Counted from the stretch's first letter, positions 28,393 through 41,100 are shown. The stretch: 64,000 nt of DNA from Xylocopa sonorina (GCF_050948175.1 NC_135198.1:10925001-10989000), one strand, 5' to 3'. The notes: generated by a model from the sequence alone, not told the origin. Numbers and translations: made by a program.

Positions 28393-29330
28393 CGCACAAA
28401 AGGGTAAATACATCCCATTTCCACGTGATCTGACCGCGTCCCTCACCCCGCTACCCAAAGCGATCGGGTCGATGTAAAATACATGATGTATTAAACTGGC
28501 GAACCGGGGGAAAAAAGGAAGGAACACAGGGGAGAGGGGGTGGAAAAAGAACCCGGAAGGCGGAGATTTAAAACACTTGACGAGACCACGAGCGACTCGG
28601 AAGAGAATAATTACAACGCCATTCGTCTTCTGCTCTCGTGATAAAAGTCTCATCGATAATGTATCAATGAAAGTCTCCTCCGTTCTTTCACCCCTTTTTT
28701 CCATTCGTATTTTCGCCGCTCCGCCATCTCGTTCGATCGTCTCGAGCCGGACGTTGGCTCGCGATAAGTCGCAAAACGTGGACTGTTTGCAGAGGAGGTT
28801 AGCGCGTCCAATCTCCATGCGACAACTATTCGATATTCAGTTTTTTACCGCGCAAAACGCGGCGGTGGCGGTGTTAAAACAACGGCGGGAGCGGCTTAAC
28901 GCCGCGAAACAACGAGACGACCGTGGTTGTAAGAGGGAAGTAAAACATTTAGCCGTGTTGTATTTTTTTCCACCGGAGAATAATTACGGCGGTATTCTTC
29001 CTCGTCTTCGCGATAAAAGTCGCCGTCGAAGGGTGGGAAAGAATGGGGGCGTCTCGCTCTTTTTCCGTCGGTGAGAACCTCTTTTCACGCGATACTCGAT
29101 CGTTCAACTTCATCGTTCTTATTTAAAGGGCGGACGAACGGGAGGCGGGGGGTAAAAAAAGAAGGAAAGGCGAGGCACATCGCCACCTGGTCGTCGACAA
29201 GAGATGATTTACCGTGCCGCGCACAAAAGGGGTTAATATATCCGATTTCCATGCAACAACTCCTATATCCAGCTTTTCCGCGGCCCGTCGAACTTAAAAT
29301 ACGGACGCTGGTACATCGAGACAAAATAGG
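28393..29330. repeat. Diverged tandem repeat, about 400-bp period, 2.5-3 copies
   Basis: Three diverged copies of one block begin near 28393, 28785 and 29220. They share CGCACAAAAGG...ATTTCCATG with recurring CAACAACT and ATATCCAG words in copies 2 and 3. A second block, GAGAATAATTAC followed by a CTTC-rich stretch and CGATAAAAGTC, occurs at the matching offset in copies 1 and 2 (28603 and 28976). Consistent order and spacing of two blocks supports an old tandem duplication. No coding function is apparent. Confidence 0.65.
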
Positions 29331-32300
29331 ACGAGAAGAAGGAAGAACAGCCGAGGAAGACGCGACGCGGAAGAACTGCTGAAGGGATCATCGTCAAGGG
29401 TGCACGACTGACGCGTCGAGTCATCAATATCGCTCCTAGAAACGACCACAAGCAGAATATCAAACGACATTTACTTAACCTAAGTACCACCATAATATCT
29501 ACGTCGCTTTTTCCATTTCCCACCCCAATCGAGCCGAGGGGTAGACGCCACGATACTCCCTATTCCCAGAATTAATCGTCCTCTGTCCTCGATAGGCAAT
29601 GTCCTCGACGCCAACGACTACCCCCTCTTTGTCGTCTATATATTTTATGATGAATAACGTCTCGCGGAAAGAGGAGCGCGGCCATTCGTGGACCACGTCG
29701 CCGGGGGTACAACGTAACCAATTTCCCGGCGCATTAACGCTGGATTAACTCCGCCCACGGACGAGACCCCGCGAGTGACGACGTCGCGTCGCGACGCTCT
29801 CTTATCGGGCATCGCGAGACGACGTAGACGACGACGTCGAGGGACGCGACTGGTGTACCAGACCACCGGGCCCCTTTATCGATAAGGCTGATTGATAACG
29901 CGCCCCGTGGATCGAGCCTCCCTCGACCTCTTTCCCGTCTCCACGGATTCTAATGAACGACGCTACGGGCGGGTAGACGGGAATTTGATTTTCCCGAGAG
30001 CGAGTCGGGTGTCTTGGGCGTGGACGTCGAGCGTCGAGGGTGGAATCGGATGGTCCCGCGAAATTTGCCAAGTTTGAATTAAGATAACCCCCTCCTGGTG
30101 GAACTTTACGTGTTCGCGTGTAATATAATATATAACGAATCTGACGCGTGCGAACGAACAACTAATGATGAATCTTTCGTTCGAATCTTGGATATTTGAT
30201 AGCGGTTCAATTATTTTCGATCCTAATGAGAAGAGGGTGGCGGTGGGCGGTGCGTTTTAACGAGCGGAATTGTCAGGAAAGTTGCCGGCGAGGATAATTA
30301 TCCTGGCGTTTTCTCGCCGAATTTCGATTCCCCGCGCGGATAATACACGGCGAGGGCGGTGCACCTTGAAAATCCGGGCGCGCCTCAACTTCGTAACATC
30401 TAATGAGAGAGAGAGAGACTCAGGAGAACGGGGTGGAGGGTGGATTGTGTTCCACCAGCGACGCTTACGCAACGTTTTGACGAGTGGGATCGCTGGCAAA
30501 GTTAACAATCGAAATATTTGTTGCGGAACTTCGTCGGTGCTCCCGATCTTGCCGTTCAAACATCGTAGCTCGGGTACGCGAACTTTGCCCCGAACCCATT
30601 TACCCTGGATCCAAATTTCATTCCGGGACTGCGCCCCGCGCCTCGACGATCGCATAGTTAATACACCGGGAGGATCGCACTGTTTTTCTTGTTAATTCCA
30701 ACTTCTTGCCCGATAATTTTGTAACTCCACGAGAATCGTGTATAGATCGCGGGGTTTGCGTTACGGAACTTCACGCGAGATTATTCGTCGATTGCCAAAA
30801 GGCGAAAGGAACTTTATTAAAATCCCGAAACTCAAGCGAGAGATACTCGCGAGTTCTGGAAAAACCCACGAAATATTCCGCGAAAGGTAGAAAATTATTC
30901 GAGGCAAATATTTACGCGGAGAATCATCGTTTAAATGAAAGCCGCTTACCTGCGCATCGTTCAGCTCGAAAAGCGTGCTCGAGGGTGCAACAGCGCGAGG
31001 GTTGGCTACTCGAGATGGTTCCGCAGGCGTGAAATCGGTATGGCGGAGCCCTAAGTCGGACGCGATTCTGGCCGGAACCGCGACTAACAATCCTCATGGT
31101 TGGTAACGTTCGTGAAACTTGATGGATCGGTTCATCTCCTCTGGCGATGAAGTCTGCCACTTCCGATTACGGTGAAATTCGATGATAATAGCGGCGTTTC
31201 TCAATTAAACATCGTATTAACGCTCATTCTCCTCGCTACTGTATTTGCCCTTCTTGATAAAATGGAAGTTAAATCTCGTGGATCGACTTTCGTTGAAAAA
31301 TGTGGGATTCATAGGAAGAGAGGCGTAGTTTGTGGATTCTCGGTTCGTTCTATCATTTAAACCTGGAAAGAAAAGCTTCGTGAATAAAATCTCGAGATGA
31401 TATACCTCGAAGTAACGATCCCTGTTTCGTCTTTCCGTTTAGTATACACACTCGTAAAATACGAAGGAAATATTTCACGAAGCTTTCGATAAGACGGTAT
31501 AATTTGAATTTCCTCGTGACACGGATAATTAATGAACAGTGGGTTCGGTTGATAGGCGACACAGGGAGTGCACATAACTGCGCGTTACCAAACACATGCC
31601 GGACCAGTAAATCCTCCTGGCCCCTTCTCGAACGGGCGAGTTTCAACCCCTTCCTGGAGGCCAGCTTCCGAACGCGTCTGCCAGGCGAATCGGTTCAAAA
31701 TTGTCCGCTGTAAATTATCCACTCGTGCAATTGCCGGTCGTCGTTTAGACGGATCCGCCGCCACGGCGGCTCGCCCGGTGGAACGAAAGGAAACGAGACG
31801 GGGACGGAGGCCGCGATGATCAAGTTCGCAGGTGAACTCGTTGGTAACGTCCCAGGGGGTGAACGGGCGGGGGTGCAAAGGCCTGGACTGGTCGCAAAAA
31901 CTGTGAAGCGCTCTGTAGAATTTTCAATAAGGCGGGGTCGGAAGAAGAAGATTAATGCAACGCCGCCGGGGGACCTTAGGAGACGACAGCGACATGACTG
32001 TCAAAAGAACATCCCCAGAGGCGAAGTCCATTCGCTCCTGCGAGTCCGCAATCCCTGGTTCTGTCCCCTCCCCGCTCTGTCCTTCGTCTTCATTTTCTTC
32101 TGCCTCTTCTTTCCCTTCTGCCTTCTTCCGTTCTCGCTGGAACCGCTGCGCGCCCTTTCCCACCGTTCCGCGCTTCTGGTTTCTTCCTCTCGTCTGCGCG
32201 CGACGCTCGTTTCTTCGTCACCCCCTTCGTTAGCCCGTTCCTCGGGTAAAGGCTCTCCTCTTCTTCGCTCCCGCGGAAGCCTTTTTTGGTTATACTTTCT

Positions 32301-35300
32301 ATTATTCTTCCGACGCGTTGCTCCTTTCTTACGCTGTTTTTCTTTGGGGCTGATGATGAGTTTGGGGATGAATACGGAACTACGAGAGAGGGCGCACTTT
32401 AATTAGTTTGTTATATTCTTACAGATGCGAGCAGGAATCTACCAAAGGTAGCTACTAGACTGTTCCTGCGACGGGAACTCTAAGCTATCACTCCACTTTC
32501 TAATCCTTTCCTAATTAACCTTTGCTTATTTGAACCGCTATCGTTCACCCTCCTTCCAATATTTATCTCTCTTCCCTCCCACAGTACCTTCTTCACGATT
32601 CTACGCCTCGTCTCTTCAAACATCTCCCTAATTAGCCCTTGCTTATCTCAACTCGCATCTTCCACCCTCCTCCCAACGCTCACCCCTTTCTTCTCGCCCG
32701 GCATCTCTTCCATCAATGCAAATCCCCTATTAAGTATCCACCCTTCTTTCATTCCACCACTGTCCTCGCCCCTACCACCTTCTCGATCTCCTCTCCGCGA
32801 GAAATCTTCTTATACCCCCATCCCGCCTCGCAGCTCCGTTTCTCCTCAACCCTCGACGCTCCTCGCCATCAGCGTCGCAACTGCGCGCCCCTTTGACCCG
32901 CGTCGTCTCGCCACGCTCGTCCCAGATGAACGCACGCACACGCGTCCCCCAGTTCCGCGTGGCGAGACGGTTCCAAAGCGGCGGAGAAAAGTTCTCCGCG
33001 CGGCATCAGCTCGCGGGGCGGCGCGCCGCGGTTTCAAAGCGTTCGCCAGCCGCGACGCAACTGCTGCAACCCCTAACCTCCCAGGCGAACCTCGTCGGCC
33101 CCGAGACAAACCGCAATGGCCTGCACGCCGCTCGATCAATCACACGCGTCGACGAATGCACGCGTTCGCCGCACGTCGGCCCTCGAATCGAACCGCCGGC
33201 CAGTTTTCACCCCCGGCCTCGTTAGGGGCGAAACTTTCACGATCGAGGGTGATCACGATGATCGAACCGCGGGGCGATGGACCGCTGGATTCGACTGCTA
33301 TTCCTGCCTGAACGATACAGGCTGCGAGTAGATTTTTTTTATAATTTCTTAAGGTACGTTCATATCTGAAATTGTTTGTAATGCGGATGATCACGATTTC
33401 TGGAGCGCTATGAAAGGTAGAGCTGAAGCTGCTCTAATTCTTTGCCGGATAATGCGGACAAATGATCGCTGAACAAGACTCGCGAGAAGTAGCGGCAAGT
33501 TCGATGAATATTATAGAGCACGCGTAGCGGATTCACGTAGTCGCTCAGGGTAGACAAGTTTCTCGGATGGAATGCTCTAATGAATTTCTTAATAGACTTC
33601 TTGGCGAGTTCTCGGAAGTTTGTTAACAAACCATGCGACCTAATGAACCAGTCAATAGCTTCCTGCGACGGGTATGTAATTATTTCGGAACGAAAGCTTG
33701 GCGGGTCCGTCCTGAATTTTTCATCGAGACCTAAACCATTCCCTCAGCAAAGTGTCGCACTGTTACCAAGAATAATCCAACCGCGTATCGTCCCTGTAAC
33801 TTCGCCTGGCGATAAATATTTGAAAAACCGCCGCAGCCTATTTCCTCCGCAACTCTTCGAAAGAGCCACCCTTTCTGCGCCGCGCTGCTAATCAATTAGT
33901 CGCTCCGCTAGTCCTCGCGCGTGCAAGGAGAAGGAGCACGCAAAGGGTGAAGTCTCGCAAGAAAAAACGAGGAGTATAATAAGAAGAAAAAGAGCCAGTG
34001 GCGGGGACCGGTTAGGGTCGATAAAAGGGATCGCCTCTCCAGCGAAAGTCGAAGGGTGAGGACGGTGCGACGCGGGGTTTTTCTCGCTGCTTCTAAAGAT
34101 AGCCACGCGGCGCGAAACGAACGGTTGTAATCGCGGAACGCCGCGCGAAGACGTCGCGACGTCGAAAACAACGCGGAAGGAACGAGCGTAAGCTACGTCG
34201 ATCCGTATTCGTGCTTGAAATTCCATGTTAAACGGCACCAACTTCGAGGCTTGTCCGCCCCCATCCCTCTGTTCGCGCCAAGTCGACTTCCGCCGCTTTC
34301 CACCCCGGCGAGCACTTTCGCAGCTACGCGACGTCACCCGCAGGAATTATGGGACGCGCTAGCCGACCGAACGGAAATATTTTAATATAGCCACGGGGAT
34401 GCGTTTTAATATACATGGGACGTTCCGCCGGCCGTTCCAGCTTTCGAAGGACCATGTCCTGGAAGGGTTGCAGAAGGGACTTTTATGAGTTCTGTCGAGA
34501 GATAGCCGCGTGAATTTATCACGCGAAAACTGTTGGGCCACGCGGCTGAGGCGTGTGTTCGGTTTATTTGTATCGACGAATCGAACGACGACCGTATCGC
34601 GGCACGAACAATCGCGCGTTGCTTCTATTTGCAAATGAGACTGGAGGTTTGCACGATAAACGAGCGCTCTCTGATGCTGGCGCGTACTGATTCGAGCAGA
34701 AGAAATATGAAAATGTATATTATTTCAGTAGCTCGGCAGGACGAGGAGGTCCAACCCTCTTTCGGATGTTGCCGGGGTATAATGCGAGGCATAACTCGTA
34801 TCATTTATCACGAATGACTTGAATACCATCGCCGCTTCCGGGGATATAAAGAAATGCTTAAGCGGGGAGCGCCGAAAAAGCATTGCTTTCGCGATCCTAT
34901 TCATGGCCGAAGGTCAAACGAGAAGCGTATCAAGGTTTTTACGAGCCGTACGTCGAAAAAAGAGCTCGTTAGATCGCAACTCTTCCGCAAAACACAATCC
35001 ACGAGAGAGGAGAACGAGGCGACGGTGCTCGCGAAGTGTTTATCGAATTAACAGCGAGCGTACGAGCCCGGGACGATTAATTCACGTTTTACTTTTGAAC
35101 GCGCGCGCTCATTAAATTCGTTCTCCTTTTGAACGCGTCGCGTGTTTTCCGATAATCGAACGGGACGTCGGGCAATTTACAAGCGTCCGGGGCCCAGGGC
35201 TGACGAGTTATGTTATTTAATCCGATCGTAGTGCCGATTTGCACGCCAGACTGGTTGCACCGTGAATTTCAAAGCGATCGCCCGGAGCTGGCGCAAGAAA

Positions 35301-36181
35301 CCCGAGTTTCAGCGAGTGCGGCTGTAAATATGTATTAAAAAAGCAAAAAAAAAAAAGAAAGAGAAAAAATGAGGAGAGGAAAAAAGAAAGAGAATGGCGG
35401 CGCGGGAAAAAAGCTACGGGGACCGGGGTAAAAAGTAGTGGCTCGAAGCTTGAAACGCGAGAACGAATTGGTTTTTCAGCGAAATATAAATCTCGCCGGC
35501 GAAGGAAAGCGAAAAAACAATATTTCAACCCGGGGCGCGTAATTATTTTAATGCGAGCCGCGGTCACGCCGCTGGTGAAAATAATGCACGTCGATGACCA
35601 GATTATTTACGCGCGAGTTTCGGCGCCGCTGGTTGCTTTTCTGCCACTTTTGCCGGCTCGTTGTTATAATTCAATAGAGTTTACAGCAGCTCCCGTCCGG
35701 CGTGAATCGACGCGCTTATTATGACATTATTGCCGGTTGGTTAAGCGGCGTCGCATTTTCCGCTCATCGATCGGCTGGTTTATTCCGCGGGTTTATTTTC
35801 ACACGACGCGTTACGAAAGGGTCGACGAGAAAGGCGGCGGGGTTTAGTTCTCTCGGCTGAGTCTACTTTTAACCTGCGCCGACTTTTTTGAATGTCGCGC
35901 CGCGAAGTTGCGCGCCGATGAAAAACGGGGAAAAAAGCGAACGATCGATAACGAGGCAGGGTTCTATTTTAGCGACACGCGCGATCGAGGAGTCGAAAGT
36001 TCCGACGCAGTGGCACAGATGGAGCGAAGAGCTCGAACGGAGCCATGGATCGTCGCGTGGATCATGGATCCTTCCAGAGCGGGAAGTACAAAATTCAAAT
36101 CTCGATTAAACAGCAGTTTTGTTATTTTATAATAAAAATACGAGAACCTACGACTGTTAAAATTGATACGTACGCTATGAA
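29331..36181. other. Gene-poor region downstream of CFAP53
   Basis: No supported gene. It holds the pyrimidine-rich tract 32030-32910 with the 117-bp duplication, a purine-rich stretch near 35330-35420 and short AT-rich islands. CFAP53 3' UTR should occupy the right end; no canonical AATAAA was seen close to the stop on the minus strand. Confidence 0.6.
32511..32744 (+). repeat. 117-bp imperfect tandem duplication
   Basis: CTAATTAACCTTTGCTTAT at 32511 recurs as CTAATTAGCCCTTGCTTAT at 32628. In both copies it is followed by a similar CATCTTCCACCCTCC-like pyrimidine-rich block. The unit length is 117 bp. A weaker third resemblance may begin near 32725. Confidence 0.7.
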
Positions 36182-37521
36182 TTATTCCTCGGATGGAGGA
36201 GGCGGACAGTAACACTGTCCCTCCTTCTCCGCAGCGTATCGAGCCTGGCATTCTTTTAACAAAATCTTAAACGGATGCGGAGTGATATTTTCAGAAGCGT
36301 TCAACAACTCTTCGGTTAGATTCTTATACTCTTCCTGTCGCTTGAGCTCCTCCAAACGAATCCTCTCGTCCTCCTCAGCTTCCCTACGACGCGCATTCTC
36401 CGACCACTTCCATTGCTCCTCCAACTCCTTCTTGTAACGTAACATCCTATCCTTCTCCTCCTTCTTAGCACAAGCAGCCAACTTCGCCTCCGATTCGATC
36501 TGCTTTTCCACCATCTCCTTCTCCAGCTGACGTTGCCTGAGCTCCTCTTTCTCCTTCTCGCACTTAATCCTCATCTGTTCCTCGCGACCTCGCAGAACGT
36601 CCCGTAGAATTCTTTCTTTGGTCTCGCGGAACTTTTTCACGGCAAGATCGCGCCTGGCGGCGACATCCTTCAACGACTCCTCCACTATCCTGTCCACTTC
36701 CGCTTCTCTCTTGGCCTCCTCTTTCCTGAGATCTTCTAAATATTGCAAATATGCCAGCAGTTCTTTGCGAAGAGCGGCACTCGACTCCTTAATGCTGGTC
36801 CGCTCTTTGGCCAACTCCTCCGCGGCAATGATTTGCCTCATACGATCCATTTCCGCTTCGTGACGAGCTTGCTCCGCGAGCTTCCTGTTCGCGATCAAAA
36901 TTTGTTCTTGCAGCTCTTTCTTCAGCTTCTCCCTGCTCTGCCGTTCCTTCTCCAGCTTCAGACGCTCCTCCTCGCGAAGTTTCTCCCACAGACGCTCCAA
37001 ATGTTCCTTGTCCTCCTCCTGTACCAGCTTCTTCTGCTCCTCGAGGGCCAGCTTCCCCGCCACTTGTTTCGCCAGCACGGCTACAGCGCCCTGCTCCAAG
37101 AGACAACGTCGTTTCGCCTCCTCCACCTCCCTCTCCTTCTTCGCCTCCACTTCCTTCAACATCAGCTGGTGCCACAATTGATCCAATTCCCTCACCGCTT
37201 CTTTCTTGGCCTCGTTGTCCGCCATTTGGGCCAAATTGCCCAGTTTCGCCTCGACGGTCGACTTCTTCGACAGTTTGCCCCGTACCTCTGGACACTGGGC
37301 TAGGTAACGCTGCATCCTCTTCGCAGCCACTATCGCCAGCCGTTGCTCCTCCTGCTCCCTGCGTATCTCCTCCGTTCTGCGACGGATCTCGTCCATCCTC
37401 GCGTCGTCCCCGTGCTGAGCCTGGTCTATCACCTCGTGCATCAGACCCGTCTCCTCTTTCACCAGTATTTCGCGAAGCTTTTCCCGGCGGGCGTTCACCG
37501 CGTCCTCGTAAGCTGCTAATC
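36182..37521 (-). CDS. CFAP53: CFAP53 (CCDC11), main 3' coding exon
   Basis: This exon encodes about 445 residues, nearly all predicted coiled coil rich in Glu, Lys, Arg and Gln. That is typical of the trichohyalin-plectin-homology region of CFAP53. It opens with NARREKLREILVKEE, matching the conserved start of the family's helical domain, and ends with HPFKILLKEC about 30 residues before a short Cys/Pro tail (CPPPPSEE). With the upstream exon the protein is about 542 residues, close to the roughly 514 of vertebrate CFAP53. CFAP53 is a microtubule inner protein of motile axonemes and is needed for nodal cilia and left-right asymmetry in vertebrates; in insects the expected sites are sperm flagella and sensory cilia (inference). 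The acceptor is a clear TTTCCTCAG ending at 37522; the stop is TAA at 36184-36182. The open frame continues upstream of 37521, but that part lacks family similarity and is read as intron. Confidence 0.93.
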
Positions 37522-37822
37522 CTGAGGAAATATCGTTCGCGGATGGTAGCGGAGAATTTGTATCGCCGGCTCTATTCGCCCGGGAAAGAGGCGCGCCGGT
37601 GAATCTCAATATTTCCCGGACGTTCTAATACTTTTGTAAACGCTGCACGAGAGAAGGATCTACGCAGCGAAAAGCCTGCGAGATTCTACTCGCGCGCGAA
37701 CTACACGCAGTGTTTGAAATCTTTCTATCTCATCGCTCTTTTCAAAAATAAAAAAAGGGATACCCGAAATCTAATCGTTACACACACCTCTTACTTCGAC
37801 GCGAGTCCACCTGAGCGACCAC
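37522..37822 (-). other. CFAP53: CFAP53 intron
   Basis: Intron of about 300 nt between the two CFAP53 exons. It starts with GTGGTC at 37822 (or GTGGAC at 37810) and ends with a pyrimidine-rich acceptor, TTTCCTCAG. It contains in-frame stops in the exon-1 frame, so the two reading frames cannot be joined without splicing. A third candidate donor, GTAAGA near 37793, is stronger in sequence, but its phase does not fit the acceptor at 37522. Confidence 0.75.
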
Positions 37823-38111
37823 CTAACGCTTCCTCATCAATACCTTGTTGAATACGCTGTCTGACTTCCCTCTTCTTGATCCTCCTGTTCGTCTGCCGCT
37901 CGAAGTCCGAGATCTTGATCAAATGCTCGTACTCCCGCCTCCTCTCGTCGTCCAAGTGCTCGAACGACTCAGGAACCTTCACCAGCTTGCAACTGGTCCG
38001 CTCCTTTATCCTGTATCCGAGAGGAACGTTCGGAGTGCCGATCACATCCTGCGGACGCCGCCTCGGCCTCAGAGGACCGCAACGCGGCTCGTCCAACGCG
38101 AAGAAACTCAT
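37823..38111 (-). CDS. CFAP53: CFAP53 (CCDC11), 5' coding exon
   Basis: First coding exon of a cilia- and flagella-associated protein 53 orthologue. Translation from the ATG at 38111 gives about 96 residues starting MSFFALDEPRC. A basic, proline-rich N-terminus is followed by a charged helical stretch (SFEHLDDERRREYEHLIK, then RRIKKREVRQRIQQG). The frame runs to a stop just past the exon, but a GT donor lies after TTA-G at 37822. Joining it to the acceptor before 37521 keeps phase 1 and reads EEALGLAAYEDAVNARR, matching the family pattern in which a basic helix leads straight into the ERR/ARRxKLRE motif. An alternative donor four codons downstream (exon end 37811) is also in phase. A TTG two codons upstream and a TAA seven codons upstream make this ATG the likely start. 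Assignment of this exon to CFAP53 is inferred from phase and weak N-terminal similarity; a transcript would settle which donor is used. Confidence 0.8.
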
Positions 38112-41100
38112 GCTCAAGCTGCTCGAGGGTTAGAAACGTCTGAATGGCCGTTCAACGCGGTGATCTTCGACGGATCGACGACGAGTTGACCGGTGTTTAC
38201 GGTTACTATGACGATCCCCGGCGCTATTGAATTAATATTTGAGCCCGGAGGCGGGGTGGCGAGGGTTGATTTGCTGGCTAGGTACACTTCGATGTTGCTC
38301 AATGCTCTGGAACGTGACTGGTGCACGTGAACGCGCCTCCCAGACGGCGGACTGGCTGTTTGAAAGGGCCGTCTCTGCAGGCGTAATTGGATCATTGCTG
38401 GGAACTGATGGACTCCCAATAGCGTCGATCGTTTTTCTCCCGCGGTTCTGGCAAATATTTCACTTTTTTGCCTCCTCTCGATCTAGATGTTCGCTGTTCT
38501 CTCGTTCCACGTTGGATTTCACTTCGTCGCGCGAATGGTACCGCCATTGGCTCGGAGACACTCTTGCTTTCTAATCGATGACGACGAAAACACGCGGCGG
38601 AGTAATTACTCGGGGAAATCGTTGGATCGCGGGACAAGAGCAACGGGCGCAATCGAGAGAATGGTCTGATGGGGTGGCGGGCGAAGCGGTTTGCTGGGGA
38701 AACGCGAACTCGACGGCAAAGTGCTAACATTGCGCGCCGTCAGAACTTGAGGGCTTCGCCCAGGCGGCGGCGGCGGCTCGTCTTTCAAGTTCATCGAGTT
38801 TACGGGACTCCGCGTAGTTCGATTACACGCCCCCGGGCATGGCTGTAACGCAATATCTATATCGAAGTAATCAAGCTCACAATATCCCCGATTTCGGCAG
38901 GAAATTTCGCAGCCAGACTGCAGGGACGGGCTCTGCCACGTGTCGGGCCGAGAATTACACGCCGTTGCTCGATGACATCCGCGGAAACGTGTCGCGCGGG
39001 AACACGTGTCACGGAAATCATATCCCGTCCTCTCGTTTGTCCGCTCGCGAACTCGTCCGAGTTTGCTCAACCCGCGATCATATTCGAGCGCGAGCCAGGA
39101 TTTCTTTTTCCAGGGGCGATGGAAATGCCGTTTTCCAGGTTCAATTATCGTGTTTTATTGCAACTCGCTGTACAGATTTGAATCGCGCGTGAGTCGCTCC
39201 GAAAAAATCGTCGAATCGTCGCGAGTTCTCTCGAGTTGGGACGACTCGCACGCGGAACGCGTCTCTCCGCAATAACTCTCTCGCACCATACAAGAATAAC
39301 ATTTATACTCCGCTCGATCCGAGACGCTGCACGCTCTGCGCACGGTGGCAACAGCTCGACGAATAATCCTTTCAACTCGCGACAATGGTGAACGCGATTC
39401 GGCCCCGGCCTACTTCGCGGCCACGCTCGAACGACCGCGATCGATTTTCGTCGTTCAATTATCGCGAATAGTACCGCGCGATCACCGATGGATGGAGTGT
39501 GATTTGGCCGCGGTCTCTCGAAAGTGAGTACGGGCAGGCGAGGGCTAATCAGCCGGCCGGAAATCGGTCCGCACCATACTAACCTGTCGCAGGGGATACC
39601 ATGATCAACGAGGTGGTTCCCCCAGGCACGAGGCCACGAGCTGACGCCTGTAAGTACTCCTAACGTGGGTATTTGTGCGTTGAATTTTTGGTAGTGTGGG
39701 GCTCTCGCAAGAATTGCAGGCCCCATGCATATGATCGGTCCAATGAGAATATAGCCCAGGTTCAACGGAGCGAACAGAAGAAACTCGCCTCGTAACCTCG
39801 TTTTAATTGGCCACGGGCGTTCATTTCCCGTCCCGAGTTTTTATCGACTTCCGGCAAGTTCTCGCGGGTTGCGAATAAACTTTGAATTATCGGGAAGCTC
39901 GAGCCATTGGAAACGTTTCAGCTGATTCATGGACTCCGGGTGGAAAAAGTTGGAGGAAGCGAAGGTAGCTGGTTATTTCGAAAAGAATATTTCGATGATC
40001 CAGGTTACGCGAAAAGCTTGGTAAGATCCTTCTCGCGAGGGCATCCTAATCGTGAAAGTTTCTCTCGAGTTTGTGGCTGCCGAAGCGTAGGAAAAATCCG
40101 AGCGACCACCAAGCCGCACGGAGAAAAGGTGGAGTGTACCAGCTGAAACAACCTCGACAGGTAGCGGCAATCATCTCCAGGGAAAATCCACCATCGAAAC
40201 GTTCGTTTCACCCCCTTCTAGCAGCGTCGTCGCGTCTATCGCTCGCCTACGAATCGAACAGAAACACGCGACCTACTTCCGAGCCCAGCGAGCCTTGCCG
40301 GGTGTGCACGAGGTCTTCTTCAAGCCAACAGGCTCGCGGCGTTGAAAAGCCGCGTTCGCAGCGTTACGTGTCGCGCTCGAGGGCCGCGAAGCCGCACCCC
40401 GAAAGCGTTTTGCACCCGACGAAAGCGGCTGGAGACGAGGAAACCGGGCGAAACCGCCTAGTTCCATCGACGGAACAGTCGGCCAGGAATCCTCTCTTGA
40501 GACATTGACATTTCTTATTGCGCAGAGCTTAGCGTAACCCCCGCAAGTGTATCTCGGACAACGGGGAGAACCGCTCGAGGGTGAAAGAAACAAGCCGGCT
40601 GGAGGAGACGTTCACAAAGCCCGAAGATCTTCGGCTGGAAATGGGTCGAAACGAGCCGCGACTACGCTCCATCGATGATTGAGACGGTGATCGTTCGTTG
40701 CAAAGCCTAGTAGGCCGTTCCGTACCTCGGGGGTGGTGTCGTGATCGATGACGAGCGAGGCACGAATGGTTCTCCACGATGTCGCAGCGACTTTCTCCGC
40801 CTTTAGTGCCGATGGACGGCCGCGTTCCTTTCTTGCTTTTCACAGGATCGAGCTTAAACTTATGGTATCGCGATCAGACGTCGATACAGTCGCTTACGAC
40901 TGGTGTGATTTACAGTATTTGTTGTTGGTTGGGGTGACATCGATTTTTACACAGAGTCTAACGATCGCTCGTAGAGGATATCCATGGAGAGGAGTCTTAA
41001 CGGATACGTGTGCGCTCGACGCGATTTATTTCGCGGGCCAGGTCGATTCGAACCGATTGAAACGACGACGGGCGTCGCTCGAATTCCGTTCTACCGCTGA

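Noticed and set aside
36789..37295. 168-codon minus-strand ORF rich in Gly and Glu
   Set aside because: A shifted frame of the CFAP53 exon. The CFAP53 frame is longer and has family similarity.
36743..37303. 186-codon plus-strand ORF rich in Leu and Gln
   Set aside because: It is the antisense shadow of the CFAP53 coiled-coil exon; its Leu/Phe-rich composition follows from complementing Glu/Lys codons.
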